Below, piece by piece: positions 7,808-16,352 of a stretch of DNA of 34,571 bases. A model generated the notes under the pieces. It did no database searches. It was not told the DNA's origin and saw nothing but the letters and a program-made list of their open reading frames with translations. This stretch comes from Stenotrophomonas maltophilia (GTDB lineage Bacteria > Pseudomonadota > Gammaproteobacteria > Xanthomonadales > Xanthomonadaceae): NCBI GenBank assembly GCA_002387845.1, contig DGLB01000024.1, forward strand, positions 835 through 35,405. Reading direction: 5' to 3'. Each line of letters opens with the position of its first letter. Position 1 is the stretch's first letter. Both the position numbers and the translations under genes were made by a program.

Positions 7808-9919
7808 GTGGCACGCAAGGCAGCGGCAGCTCCGGCCCTGGCACCGTCCGGCGAGGCATCGTTGTCGATGCTCGCCGGCGTCGGGCCGGCCGTGGCAGCC
7901 AAGCTGGCCGCCCGCGGTCTTCTGACGCTGCAGGACCTGTGGCTGCACTTGCCGCTGCGCTACGAAGACCGTACCGCACTGACCCGCATCCAGGACCTGC
8001 GCAACGGCGTGCCGGCGCAGGTCGAAGGCCGTGTGGTCGCCGTGGAGCGCGGCATGCGCTTCCGGCCCATGCTGAAGGTGGCGGTGGAAGACGAAGGGCA
8101 GGGCACGCTGGTGCTGCGCTTTTTCCACTTCCGTCAGCAGCAGGTGGCGCAGTTCGCCAAAGGCACCCGCCTGCGCTGCTTCGGCACGCCCAAGGCGGGC
8201 CAGTTCGGGTTGGAGATCGTCCATCCCAGTTACCAGATTCTGGGGCAGCATGAAGACGCGGCGCTGGGTGACAGTCTCGACCCGGTGTATCCCGCCGTGG
8301 AGGGCATCGGCCCGGCCACCCTGCGCAAGCTGATCGGGCAGGCGCTGGACCGGCTGCCTGACGAGGCGATCCTTGAACTGCTGCCGTCCGGCTGGCTGGA
8401 CGGGGTGGCGCTGCCTTCGCTGCGCAGCGCACTGCTCACCGTGCATCGCCCGCCGCCGGATGCGGATCTGTCCGCGCTCGCTGCCGGCCGCCATCCGGCG
8501 CAGCGGCGGCTGGCCATCGAGGAACTGCTGGCCCATCACCTCAGCCTGCGCCGTCAGCGCATGGCGCTGCAGGCGCATCACGCGCCGTCGCTGCGTGGCA
8601 GTGGCGCCCTGGTGGAACAACTGCGCAGCAGCCTGCCGTTCGCGCTGACCGGTGCCCAGCAGCGCGTGTTCGAGCAGATCCGCAAGGATCTGGCCAAAGC
8701 CCACCCGATGCTGCGTCTGGTACAGGGCGACGTGGGCTCCGGCAAGACCGTGGTGGCCGCCCTGGCGGCGATGCTGGCCGTGGAGCGGGGCAAGCAGGTC
8801 GCGCTGGCCGCGCCCACCGAACTGCTGGCAGAGCAGCATCTGAACAACCTGCGTGGCTGGCTGGAGCCGCTGGGGGTGCGCACCGCCTGGCTGGCCGGCA
8901 AGGTCACCGGCAAGGCGCGCAGCAAAGTACTGGCCGACGTGGCCTCGGGGGAGGCGCAGGTGGTAGTGGGCACGCATGCGCTGATGCAGGAGGCCGTGGT
9001 GTTCGCCGACCTGGCCCTGGCGATTGTCGACGAGCAGCACCGCTTCGGCGTGCACCAGCGCCTGGCGCTGCGTGACAAGGGGGCCGACGGGCGCAGCGTG
9101 CCGCACCAGCTGGTGATGACGGCCACCCCGATTCCGCGCACGCTGGCGATGTCCGAGTACGCCGACCTGGACGTGTCGGCGATTGATGAGCTGCCGCCCG
9201 GACGCACCCCGGTGCAGACCGTGGCGCTCAACAATGATCGCCGCCCGGAGCTGATCGAACGCATCGCACTGGCCTGCCAGGAGGGGCGGCAGGTGTACTG
9301 GGTGTGCACCCTGATCGAGGAAAGCGAAGAGCTGGATGCCACCCCGGCGCAGGCGACCTTCGAATCGCTGCAGGCGCTGCTGCCGGGCGTGCGCGTGGGG
9401 CTGGTGCATGGCCGACTGAAGGCGGCTGAAAAGCTGGCCACGATGGTGGCGTTCAAGGCCGGACAGATCGACCTGCTGGTCGCCACCACCGTGATCGAAG
9501 TGGGCGTGGACGTGCCCAACGCCTCGTTGATGATCATCGAGAACGCCGAGCGGCTCGGGTTGGCCCAGCTGCACCAGTTGCGCGGCCGGGTCGGGCGCGG
9601 CTCGGCGGTGTCGCGCTGCGTGCTGCTGTACCAGGCACCGCTGTCGCAGATGGCGCGCGAGCGCCTGGAGACCATGCGCCAGACCAATGACGGCTTCCTG
9701 ATTGCCGAGAAGGACCTGGAACTGCGGGGTCCGGGCGAACTGCTCGGCACCCGTCAGACCGGTCTGGCGGCATTTCGCATGGCCGACCTGGCGCGGGATG
9801 CCGATCTGCTGCCGGGGGTGCATGCGCTGGCCGAGCGGTTGCTGGCCGAGCAGCCCGTGGTGGCGGACCGGGTCGTTCAGCGATGGATAGGCAGCGCGGT
9901 TCGTTTCGCGTCCGCGTAG
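7808..9919 (+). CDS. recG: ATP-dependent DNA helicase RecG
   Basis: RecG is a double-strand translocase that remodels stalled forks, R-loops and Holliday junctions. The 703-residue protein contains an N-terminal wedge/OB region, visible from LSMLAGVGPAVAAKLAARGL and the LPLRYEDRT segment. Walker A GDVGSGKTV is at about residues 307-315, the DEQH box DEQHRFGVHQR at about 408, and TATPIPRTLAM follows. The C-terminal helicase motifs include GLVHGRLK, TTVIEVGVDVPNA and QLRGRVGRG. The start is a GTG seven bases after the ridA stop. The length is close to the E. coli protein (693). Confidence 0.96.
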   Translation: MARKAAAAPALAPSGEASLSMLAGVGPAVAAKLAARGLLTLQDLWLHLPLRYEDRTALTRIQDLRNGVPAQVEGRVVAVERGMRFRPMLKVAVEDEGQGTLVLRFFHFRQQQVAQFAKGTRLRCFGTPKAGQFGLEIVHPSYQILGQHEDAALGDSLDPVYPAVEGIGPATLRKLIGQALDRLPDEAILELLPSGWLDGVALPSLRSALLTVHRPPPDADLSALAAGRHPAQRRLAIEELLAHHLSLRRQRMALQAHHAPSLRGSGALVEQLRSSLPFALTGAQQRVFEQIRKDLAKAHPMLRLVQGDVGSGKTVVAALAAMLAVERGKQVALAAPTELLAEQHLNNLRGWLEPLGVRTAWLAGKVTGKARSKVLADVASGEAQVVVGTHALMQEAVVFADLALAIVDEQHRFGVHQRLALRDKGADGRSVPHQLVMTATPIPRTLAMSEYADLDVSAIDELPPGRTPVQTVALNNDRRPELIERIALACQEGRQVYWVCTLIEESEELDATPAQATFESLQALLPGVRVGLVHGRLKAAEKLATMVAFKAGQIDLLVATTVIEVGVDVPNASLMIIENAERLGLAQLHQLRGRVGRGSAVSRCVLLYQAPLSQMARERLETMRQTNDGFLIAEKDLELRGPGELLGTRQTGLAAFRMADLARDADLLPGVHALAERLLAEQPVVADRVVQRWIGSAVRFASA

Positions 9920-9961
9920 TCCGGGCACCACTGGGTCCAGCCGATGACCCTGGCACCATCT

Positions 9962-9976
9962 TGTATTTGTCATACA
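9962..9976. promoter_or_regulatory. Inverted repeat upstream of the nucleoside hydrolase gene
   Basis: TGTAT-TTGTC-ATACA is a perfect 5-bp inverted repeat with a 5-base spacer, about 40 bases before the hydrolase ATG. Its size and AT-rich arms in a GC-rich spacer suggest an operator for a dimeric repressor, possibly of the GntR/HutC type, though I cannot assign it. It also overlaps a possible promoter region. Confidence 0.35.
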
Positions 9977-10016
9977 GGGGTGCGACAGTCCCTTGCCGCT
10001 AATGAAGACGGCACGC

Positions 10017-10955
10017 ATGACCAAGAAGATTCCGCTGTTGATCGACACCGATCCGGGTGTCGATGATGCCCTGGCCCTGTTGATGGCCTTTGCCGATGAC
10101 CGCCACGACATCGTGGGTCTGACCATCGCCGCCGGCAATGTCGGCCTGGACCACACCGTCCGCAACGCCCTGAAGCTGTGTGAAGTGGCCGGTCGCACCG
10201 ACGTTCCGGTGTTTGCCGGTACCCCCGAGCCGCTGGTCCACCCCTCGGTCGACGCCGCCCATGTGCATGGAAAGGACGGCTTCGGCGACGTCAACCTGCC
10301 GGCGGCCGCGCGCCAGGCCGAAGCCGAACACGCTGCCCTGGCGATCCTGCGCCTGTCGCACGAGCATGCCGGCGAGCTGTTCCTGGTCGCGCTCGGTCCG
10401 CTGACCAACCTGGCGCTGGCGCTGAAGCTGGACCCGACCCTGCCGCAGCGCGTGAAGCGCTTCCTGGTGATGGGCGGGGCGGTCACCTGCCACGGCAACA
10501 TCACCCCGGCCGCCGAATTCAACATCGCCTTCGACCCGGAAGCCGCGCACGTGGTGTTCACCGGCTTCCCGCACATCGAGGTTGCCGACTGGGAGGCCAC
10601 CGTCGCCCACGGCCTGCTGCACAAGGATGTCGAGCAGTGGCTGGCGGCCGACACCGACAAGGCGCGCTTCTACGAGCTGATCTCGCGCCAGACCCGGCTG
10701 TGGTCTGAAGACAGCCGTGGCGAGCGCTGGTTCGCCGCCGATGCCCTGGCCATGGCCTGGGCGCTGCAGCCGGACGGAGCCCAGCGGGTCGAATCGCGCC
10801 CGCTGAACGTGGAGCTGGCCCCGGGCCATGCCCGCGGTGCTACCATTGTCGACTGGAACCGCCAGACCGGGCAGCCGGACAACACCCAGCTGCTGATGGC
10901 CTACGACCAGGGGCGTTTTGAAGCCCAGGTCCGGGCCGCGCTCGGGGTTTCCTGA
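10017..10955 (+). CDS. Inosine-uridine preferring nucleoside hydrolase family protein
   Basis: This 312-residue protein hydrolyses the N-glycosidic bond of nucleosides to give ribose and a free base (salvage). The N-terminal DTDPGVDDALALLMA is the calcium-binding signature of the IUNH family. Further features are ITPAAEFNIAFDPEAAHVVF, where a conserved asparagine contacts ribose, and a C-terminal YDQGRFEAQV. The length fits RihA/RihB-like enzymes; specificity cannot be assigned. Three in-frame starts exist (TTG 9993, ATG 10002, ATG 10017). I prefer 10017 because the family begins a few residues before the DTDPG motif. It stands alone between recG and rpmE2. Confidence 0.9.
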   Translation: MTKKIPLLIDTDPGVDDALALLMAFADDRHDIVGLTIAAGNVGLDHTVRNALKLCEVAGRTDVPVFAGTPEPLVHPSVDAAHVHGKDGFGDVNLPAAARQAEAEHAALAILRLSHEHAGELFLVALGPLTNLALALKLDPTLPQRVKRFLVMGGAVTCHGNITPAAEFNIAFDPEAAHVVFTGFPHIEVADWEATVAHGLLHKDVEQWLAADTDKARFYELISRQTRLWSEDSRGERWFAADALAMAWALQPDGAQRVESRPLNVELAPGHARGATIVDWNRQTGQPDNTQLLMAYDQGRFEAQVRAALGVS

Positions 10956-10995
10956 CCGCCCAGGCGGCTATCTTCACATCGAGCGGACCTCCGGC

Positions 10996-11025
10996 TTGCC
11001 CACAGGGCGGGCCGGCGGCTATAAT
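10996..11025 (+). promoter_or_regulatory. Sigma-70 promoter for rpmE2
   Basis: TTGCCC (10996-11001) and a perfect TATAAT (11020-11025) are 18 bases apart and 43 bases before the rpmE2 ATG. The -10 is framed by GCGGC (11015-11019) and GCCGC (11026-11030), a perfect 5-bp inverted repeat. No AT-rich Zur-type palindrome was seen. Confidence 0.75.
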
Positions 11026-11067
11026 GCCGCTCTTGCGTTTTCCCATTTCTTTTTTACGGTGTGCCTC

Positions 11068-11313
11068 ATGAAGGACGATATCCATCCGAACTACCGTGAC
11101 GTGGTCTTCCATGACGTCACCTCCGATTTCAAGTTCCTGACCCGCTCGACCATGGGCACGAAGGACACCATCAAGTGGGAAGACGGTAACGAATACCCGC
11201 TGGTCAAGGTTGAAATCTCCTCTGCTTCGCACCCGTTCTACACGGGTCAGCACAAGGTGATCGACACCAGCGGCCGCATCGACAAGTTCAACCGCCGTTT
11301 CGGCAAGAACTGA
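11068..11313 (+). CDS. rpmE2: Type B 50S ribosomal protein L31
   Basis: This 81-residue protein is the type B form of L31, which bridges the ribosomal subunits. It starts MKDDIHPNYRDVVFHD and has the typical SHPFYTGQ, with no cysteines at all. It is therefore the zinc-free paralogue, which in many bacteria replaces the CxxC-type L31 under zinc starvation and is repressed by Zur. No Zur site is evident here, and the promoter looks strong, so it may be the constitutive L31 in this organism (inference). A strong terminator follows. Confidence 0.96.
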   Translation: MKDDIHPNYRDVVFHDVTSDFKFLTRSTMGTKDTIKWEDGNEYPLVKVEISSASHPFYTGQHKVIDTSGRIDKFNRRFGKN

Positions 11314-11348
11314 TCTGCGCCGCGGGGTACGCCCTGCGTCCCTACAAG

Positions 11349-11381
11349 AACAACGGTCGCTTCGGCGGCCGTTGTTTTTTT
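11349..11381 (+). terminator. Intrinsic terminator after rpmE2
   Basis: A 12-bp stem, AACAACGGTCGC with GCGGCCGTTGTT (one T-G wobble), closes a stable TTCG tetraloop. It is followed by a T-run reaching 11381. Confidence 0.93.
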
Positions 11382-11418
11382 ATGTCTGTCGTCCGGCGGT
11401 GCGGGAACCCTGCTGGAA

Positions 11419-11436
11419 TATGAACGCAGATTCATA
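11419..11436. promoter_or_regulatory. AT-rich inverted repeat in the rpmE2-gltA spacer
   Basis: TATGAA (11419-11424), six bases, TTCATA (11431-11436). It lies in a 278-base stretch (11382-11659) between the rpmE2 terminator and gltA that otherwise holds only a likely gltA promoter and ribosome binding site. The repeat is about 220 bases before the gltA start, far for a direct operator. Its role is unknown. Confidence 0.25.
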
Positions 11437-11562
11437 AATTGCCGGGAAGTACGGAACGCAGTGTCCGCGCAGCCCCCCTCAAGTCCCGTCCTACCTCGCT
11501 GCGCGGGCGTTTGCATGCCCTCCATCTACGACTTCAGTCCTAGGGCGTGGGAAATGTTGCTG

Positions 11563-11571
11563 TGCGATAAT
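11563..11571 (+). promoter_or_regulatory. Candidate extended -10 promoter for gltA
   Basis: TGC-GATAAT has the TGn extension plus a five-of-six -10 hexamer, 88 bases before the gltA GTG. No good -35 is present at 17 bases, consistent with an extended -10 promoter. The leader between it and the strong TGAGGAG ribosome site (11645-11651) is long enough for regulation. Confidence 0.45.
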
Positions 11572-11659
11572 GTCGTGATCCACAGCACAGGTTGTGGACT
11601 TCCTTCACGTGCCTGACCCATGCGCTTGGGCGGGCGCCTTCCCCTGAGGAGCGCACACA

Positions 11660-12937
11660 GTGTCCGATCTTGATCAGGTCACGCTCAACGCCGGCGACAA
11701 GTCGGTTGTTCTGCCCGTCATCAAACCCACGCTCGGTAATGATTGCGTCGATATCTCGAAGCTGACCAAGGAAACCGGTCTCTTCACTTACGACTCCGGC
11801 TTCACCGCCACCGCCAGCTGCAAGTCCGCCATCACCTACATCGACGGTGACAAGGGCGTGCTGCTGTACCGCGGCTACCCGATCGAACAGCTCTCGGAAA
11901 AGTCGAGCTACGTCGAAGTGGTCTACCTGCTGATCAACGGCGAGCGTCCGAGCGCCGAGCAGCTGAAGGCCTTCACCGACGAGCTGGCCGCCGAAGCCAA
12001 CGTCGATGCCTCGATCAACACCCTGATCGGCAGCTTCGACAAGGATGCCCACCCGATGGCCATCCTGGCCGCTGCCATCGCGCAGCTGTCGGCCAAGTAC
12101 CACGCCTCGCTGGACCTGGCTGACGCCGAACAGCGCCGCAAGGCCGCCGTGCGCCTGATCGCCAAGGTGCCGACGCTGTCAGCGCTGATCTACCGCCATG
12201 GCAAGGGCCTGCCGGCCAACACGCCGGACACCTCGCTGGACTACGTCAGCCGCTTCCTGAAGCAGACCTTCGAATCGGCCGATGGCCAGTACGAACTGAA
12301 CCAGGACGTGGTCAAGGCACTGGACCTGCTGTTCATCCTGCACGCCGATCACGAGCAGAACGCTTCGACCTCGACCGTGCGCCTGGTCGGTTCGACCGGT
12401 GCCAACCCGTATGCGTCGGTTGCCGCTGGCGTCACCGCGCTGTGGGGTCCGGCTCACGGCGGTGCCAACGAAGCCGTGCTGAAGATGCTGGAAGAGATCG
12501 GTTCGGCCGACAACGTGGAATCGGCCGTGCTGAAGGCCAAGGACAAGACCTCGGGCTTCCGCCTGATGGGCTTCGGCCACCGCGTGTACAAGAACTTCGA
12601 TCCGCGCGCCAAGGTGATCGGTGAGATGACCAGCAAGGTCCTGACCCAGCTGGGCGTGCAGGATCCGCTGCTGGACGTGGCCGTGAAGCTGGAACAGGCC
12701 GCACTGCAGGACGACTACTTCGTGCAGCGCAAGCTGTACCCGAACGTCGACTTCTACAGCGGCATCATCTACAAGGCGCTGCAGATCCCGACCGAAATGT
12801 TCACCGTCATGTTCGCCCTGGGTCGCACCTCCGGCTGGGTGGCGCACTGGCTGGAACAGCAGGTCGACCCGGAAATGAAGATCGGCCGTCCGCGCCAGGT
12901 CTACACCGGCCACGACGTGCGCGACTACCAGGCCTGA
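11660..12937 (+). CDS. gltA: Citrate synthase
   Basis: Citrate synthase condenses oxaloacetate and acetyl-CoA, the entry step of the TCA cycle. The 425-residue protein is of the long gammaproteobacterial type I form, which is usually hexameric and NADH-inhibited. Conserved segments include FTYDSGFTATASCKSAIT, YRGYPIEQL, GPAHGGANEAVL with one active-site histidine, MGFGHRVYKNFDPRA with the second, and NVDFYSGI with the catalytic aspartate. The start is a GTG preceded at eight bases by GAGGAG. It is monocistronic, between two terminators. Confidence 0.97.
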   Translation: MSDLDQVTLNAGDKSVVLPVIKPTLGNDCVDISKLTKETGLFTYDSGFTATASCKSAITYIDGDKGVLLYRGYPIEQLSEKSSYVEVVYLLINGERPSAEQLKAFTDELAAEANVDASINTLIGSFDKDAHPMAILAAAIAQLSAKYHASLDLADAEQRRKAAVRLIAKVPTLSALIYRHGKGLPANTPDTSLDYVSRFLKQTFESADGQYELNQDVVKALDLLFILHADHEQNASTSTVRLVGSTGANPYASVAAGVTALWGPAHGGANEAVLKMLEEIGSADNVESAVLKAKDKTSGFRLMGFGHRVYKNFDPRAKVIGEMTSKVLTQLGVQDPLLDVAVKLEQAALQDDYFVQRKLYPNVDFYSGIIYKALQIPTEMFTVMFALGRTSGWVAHWLEQQVDPEMKIGRPRQVYTGHDVRDYQA

Positions 12938-12959
12938 TCGCCCGGCAGCACCGCTCCAG

Positions 12960-12991
12960 AAAACGCCCCCGACACCGGGGGCGTTTTTTTT
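12960..12991 (+). terminator. Intrinsic terminator after gltA
   Basis: AAAACGCCCCCG and CGGGGGCGTTTT form a perfect 12-bp stem with an ACAC loop, followed by a run of T to 12991. It isolates gltA from the fimbrial operon that follows. Confidence 0.93.
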
Positions 12992-13113
12992 GCGTTGCAT
13001 GCATCGGATTGCTTGCGTTCCGCGCACCCGCAACCCCGCTTTAGGAAGGTTTGAATACGGCACGCGATCCATCTTGCCGAACATGCGCGTCCACTTCTTC
13101 TGGAACGCCACGC

Positions 13114-13626
13114 ATGAACCGGATCATCAAGCAGACCGCCGTCGCACTCGCCCTGTGTGTCGCTGCAGCGTCCGCACTCGCCGCCGAAGCCCACGTCACC
13201 GTGTGGGCCAATGTCGATCCCACCTTGTCGCTGCTCAAGGCGGACGGCAGCGCACTGCCTGATGCCGTGCAGCTGCCGTATCGCGCCGGGCAGGGGCTGA
13301 GCAGCTGGACCGAGCGCGTGCGCATCTTTTCCAACGACACCACCTTGGACGTCGACGTGCGGCTGGCCGAACCGGCGGTGCTGGTGCCGCGCGTGGCCGC
13401 CGCTGGCGCGATCGACGTGCCGCTGCGGGTCAGCCTCAATGGTCGCGAGCTCGGCGTGGCACCGATCGACTTCACCGCCGACCAGCTGTTCCAGGGAGCC
13501 ATTCCCGGGGCCTCCATCGAAATGCCGCTGACCGTTGCCCAGGCCGTGCCCGGACCGATCAGTGCCGCCGGTCTGTATGACGGTCCGGTCAGCCTGGTGC
13601 TGGCGCAGAAGGCCGGCAGTCTGTAA
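13114..13626 (+). CDS. CS1/CFA-I-type major fimbrial subunit
   Basis: This 170-residue secreted protein has a signal peptide cleaved near ALA (about residue 23). The mature start AEAHVTVWANVDPTLSLLKA and the following ADGSALPDAVQLPY resemble the CfaB/CooA/CblA pilins of class 5 (alpha) fimbriae (VTVxAxVDPxxxLLxADGxALP). The end, GLYDGPVSLVLAQ, also matches. In that class the N-terminal strand completes the Ig fold of the next subunit by donor-strand exchange, and no disulfide is needed; the mature protein here has no cysteine. It is first in an operon with usher, tip adhesin and chaperone fusion. No clear promoter is seen in 12992-13113. Confidence 0.88.
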   Translation: MNRIIKQTAVALALCVAAASALAAEAHVTVWANVDPTLSLLKADGSALPDAVQLPYRAGQGLSSWTERVRIFSNDTTLDVDVRLAEPAVLVPRVAAAGAIDVPLRVSLNGRELGVAPIDFTADQLFQGAIPGASIEMPLTVAQAVPGPISAAGLYDGPVSLVLAQKAGSL

Positions 13627-13676
13627 TGCGTCGTTGACGCAGCGGTCGTCATCGGCCGCTGCGTCCGTACGTTGTC

Positions 13677-16352
13677 ATGCGCCTGCGCCTGCCTGTACTG
13701 CCGCTGCTTGGACTGACCCTGCTGCTGAGCGCGCGGCCGGCGGCTGCGCAGCGTCTGCCCCCTGGATTCGAGGATCTCGCCGGCGGCCACGCCGAGCGTG
13801 TCGAGGTGCGCGCGTTCGGGCGTTCTGCCGGGCTCTGGCCCGTGTGGGTGACCCTCGACCATGTCCAGATCGAACAGCCGGCGCAGGTGCTGGCGGCACT
13901 CGGCCTGGCGGATGACGCGCAGACGGCGTTGTTTCCCGCCCTGTCGGTGCCGCTGCCGCGCGACAGCCAGCTGGCCTGTCTGCATGCACAGCCACAGCCT
14001 GGCTGTGGCTGGCGCGCGGCACCGGACGATCCTGCCACGGTGACCGCCATCTTCGATGAGGCTGAAAGCGTGTTGCTGTTGTTCCCCTCCCCGTACTGGC
14101 TCCCGCAAGCTGCCGCGCGCCCCCGTTTCCACCAGGCCTCCGCACAGGCGCGTAATGCGCTGCTGCACCAGCAGGTGATGCACCTCAGCGGGGGAGCGCG
14201 CGAACTGGCCTTCAATCTGCACGGACGTGCCGCGCTGGGAGTGGGGCGCGCCGGTCACCTGGGCGGCAGCTGGAACCACGCGCGCTGGCGTGCGGCCGGC
14301 ACCGCGCCGCAGGCGCGCACCGATGTCGACGCGCTGTACTACCGGCACGACCTCGGGTCCAGGCACTACGTGCAACTGGGGCGCATCGACCGAGGCAACC
14401 TGTCCAGTCCGCTCGGCGGCCAGTTCGGTCTGGGCCTGTTGCCGCTGGGGCGCATGCAGGGCGTACGCGCCGGTACCACCCTGGCGTACGTGGATACTGA
14501 AGCGCTGGATGATGCGGTTCCGGTGAGCGTGCTGCTCGGGCGCGACGCGCGCGTGGACGTCTTCGATGGCGCGCGGCTGCTGCAGACCTTCTACCTGCCG
14601 GCCGGGGTCAGTACGCTGGACACGCGCCTGTTTCCCCCCGGCAGCTACCTGCTGACCCTGCGCATCCATGAGGACGGCCGTTTCGTGCGCAGCGAAACCG
14701 TGCCCTTCCAGCGCAGCGTCGGCGCGGGGCACCACACGCTGCAGTGGTTCGTGCAGGGCGGGCGGCAGCGTGAGCCGGGCCTGCCGGGGCCGGCGGCCCC
14801 GGTGCTGCAGGCCGGTCTGCGGCTGCCTTTGGCGGGCGGCACCAGCCTTGGCCTGGGGTTCTCGCAGGTCGATGGCAGTGCGGCCCACGAACTGCGTGCC
14901 GGGCTGCGCCGCGCATGGGGTGCGGTCGACCTGCATGCCGACCTGGGACTGACCGCAGCCAACGACGGCGGGCGTGGCGGCCAGGCGCAGCTCAGTGTGC
15001 GCCACCAGGTGGCCTGGAATGCCTATCACCAGCGCATGCGCGGTGGTGCCTGCGATGACCGCAACGGCCGTGTTGCAGGCCGTGCAAGCTGCGTCGACGC
15101 GACCAGTGCCTCGGTATCACTGCCGCTGCTGGGCGGCAGCCTGCATCTGGGCCACACCCGGCGTCGCGGTGCGTTGCCCGCGCTGGCGCAGTACAGCGGC
15201 GTTCGTTGGGACGTGCCGGGGACCGGGCCGGCATCAGGCGCGACGCGCAGTGTGCAGGCCAGCTACTCGCGCACCCGGGCCTGGCGCGGGCTGAGTGTGG
15301 CCACGCGTGCCAGCATCTGGCGGCAGCGCAGTGCAGACGGGCGGCTGGCCAGCGCCGACCACGGCGTGCAATGGAGCATCCAGCTGGCCCGGCTGGACAC
15401 CGGAGGCGGACGTACACGCCTGCAACGCGCCGGCACCGACGTGCGGCAGCGCGCCGGGCACGCGCCCGAACCTCACCTGCGGCTGGGGCAGACCTGGCAA
15501 CAGGAACAGGACGAGAGCGCCCGTGTGTTCAGCGCCGAACTGGGCGTGCGGCCCGGTGGTGCGCTGGACGCGTTGGCCAGCACCGACCTGCGTCGGCGCT
15601 GGGGCCAGGGCGGGCTGACCCTGGCGCTGTCGCGCGCGGCTGACGGCCACCGCAGCGCGTGGAGCGCACACCACAGCACGGCGCTGGCGCTGTCGTCGCA
15701 GGGGCTGTTCTGGGGAGCCGCTGATGGGGCCGATGCCGGGGTGGTGGTGACGGTCGATACCGACCTCGACACCGATCAGCCGCTGGACGGTCCGGCCGCC
15801 GAGGTGCAGGCCGGTCAGCGTGGCCAGTTCACCGTGCGCTTCGGCGAGCGTCGCCTGTTCCCCGTGAACGGTTACCAGCGGCATCCGCTGCGTGTGCAGG
15901 ACGTCAGTGCGGATGCGGCGGCCGCACTGCGGGCGTCCATCGAGAGCACTGAACTGCAGCCGTTCCTGCTGCCGGGGCGGCTGATGCTGGTGCCGGTTTG
16001 GGTGGCGGCGACCCACGCCTACCTGGGCATGGCCCGCGATGAGGCCGGCGAAGGGCTGGCGGGGGCGTCGATCCTCAATGCGGCACTACCGGCACTGGGC
16101 GACCACGGTGAGTTCCTGGCCGAGTTCGAACAGCGTCAGGCGTGGCTGTACCTGCTGCACGGCGAGCGCCTGCTGCAGTGTCCGCTGCAGGTGCGCGAAC
16201 GCCGGGCCGGGCTGCTGCGGGTCGGCACCGTGGCGTGCATGCCGCTGGCGGCGGCGCAGTTGCCGGCGTCGATCAGCGCGCAGCCCCATGTACAGCGCCT
16301 GCTGTCGGCGCGCCTTCCGTCCATGGCAGGCCACGCGGCGGGTGCACCATGA
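13677..16352 (+). CDS. CS1/CFA-I-type fimbrial usher
   Basis: This 891-residue outer-membrane protein has a signal peptide ending near PAAAQ (residue 25). It looks like the CooC/CfaC class of usher: a periplasmic N-terminal domain, then a long barrel region rich in alternating strands (GRAALGVGRAGHLGGSWNHARWR onward), and a plug-like segment around VDVFDGARLLQTFYLPAGVSTLDT and FPPGSYLLTLRIHEDG. C-terminal domains contain FTVRFGERRLFPVNGYQ. Cysteine pairs appear at CLHAQPQPGC, ACDDRNGRVAGRASC and the last 60 residues. Ushers secrete and polymerise chaperone-bound subunits. It ends by ATGA overlap with the tip gene. Confidence 0.88.
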   Translation: MRLRLPVLPLLGLTLLLSARPAAAQRLPPGFEDLAGGHAERVEVRAFGRSAGLWPVWVTLDHVQIEQPAQVLAALGLADDAQTALFPALSVPLPRDSQLACLHAQPQPGCGWRAAPDDPATVTAIFDEAESVLLLFPSPYWLPQAAARPRFHQASAQARNALLHQQVMHLSGGARELAFNLHGRAALGVGRAGHLGGSWNHARWRAAGTAPQARTDVDALYYRHDLGSRHYVQLGRIDRGNLSSPLGGQFGLGLLPLGRMQGVRAGTTLAYVDTEALDDAVPVSVLLGRDARVDVFDGARLLQTFYLPAGVSTLDTRLFPPGSYLLTLRIHEDGRFVRSETVPFQRSVGAGHHTLQWFVQGGRQREPGLPGPAAPVLQAGLRLPLAGGTSLGLGFSQVDGSAAHELRAGLRRAWGAVDLHADLGLTAANDGGRGGQAQLSVRHQVAWNAYHQRMRGGACDDRNGRVAGRASCVDATSASVSLPLLGGSLHLGHTRRRGALPALAQYSGVRWDVPGTGPASGATRSVQASYSRTRAWRGLSVATRASIWRQRSADGRLASADHGVQWSIQLARLDTGGGRTRLQRAGTDVRQRAGHAPEPHLRLGQTWQQEQDESARVFSAELGVRPGGALDALASTDLRRRWGQGGLTLALSRAADGHRSAWSAHHSTALALSSQGLFWGAADGADAGVVVTVDTDLDTDQPLDGPAAEVQAGQRGQFTVRFGERRLFPVNGYQRHPLRVQDVSADAAAALRASIESTELQPFLLPGRLMLVPVWVAATHAYLGMARDEAGEGLAGASILNAALPALGDHGEFLAEFEQRQAWLYLLHGERLLQCPLQVRERRAGLLRVGTVACMPLAAAQLPASISAQPHVQRLLSARLPSMAGHAAGAP

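Noticed and set aside
7790..10660. 956-codon minus-strand frame opposite recG and the nucleoside hydrolase gene
   Set aside because: Same reason: antisense shadow of confidently identified proteins.
11041..11068. Zur box before rpmE2
   Set aside because: No AT-rich symmetric site of the expected size is present; the repeat around the -10 is GC-flanked and does not match.
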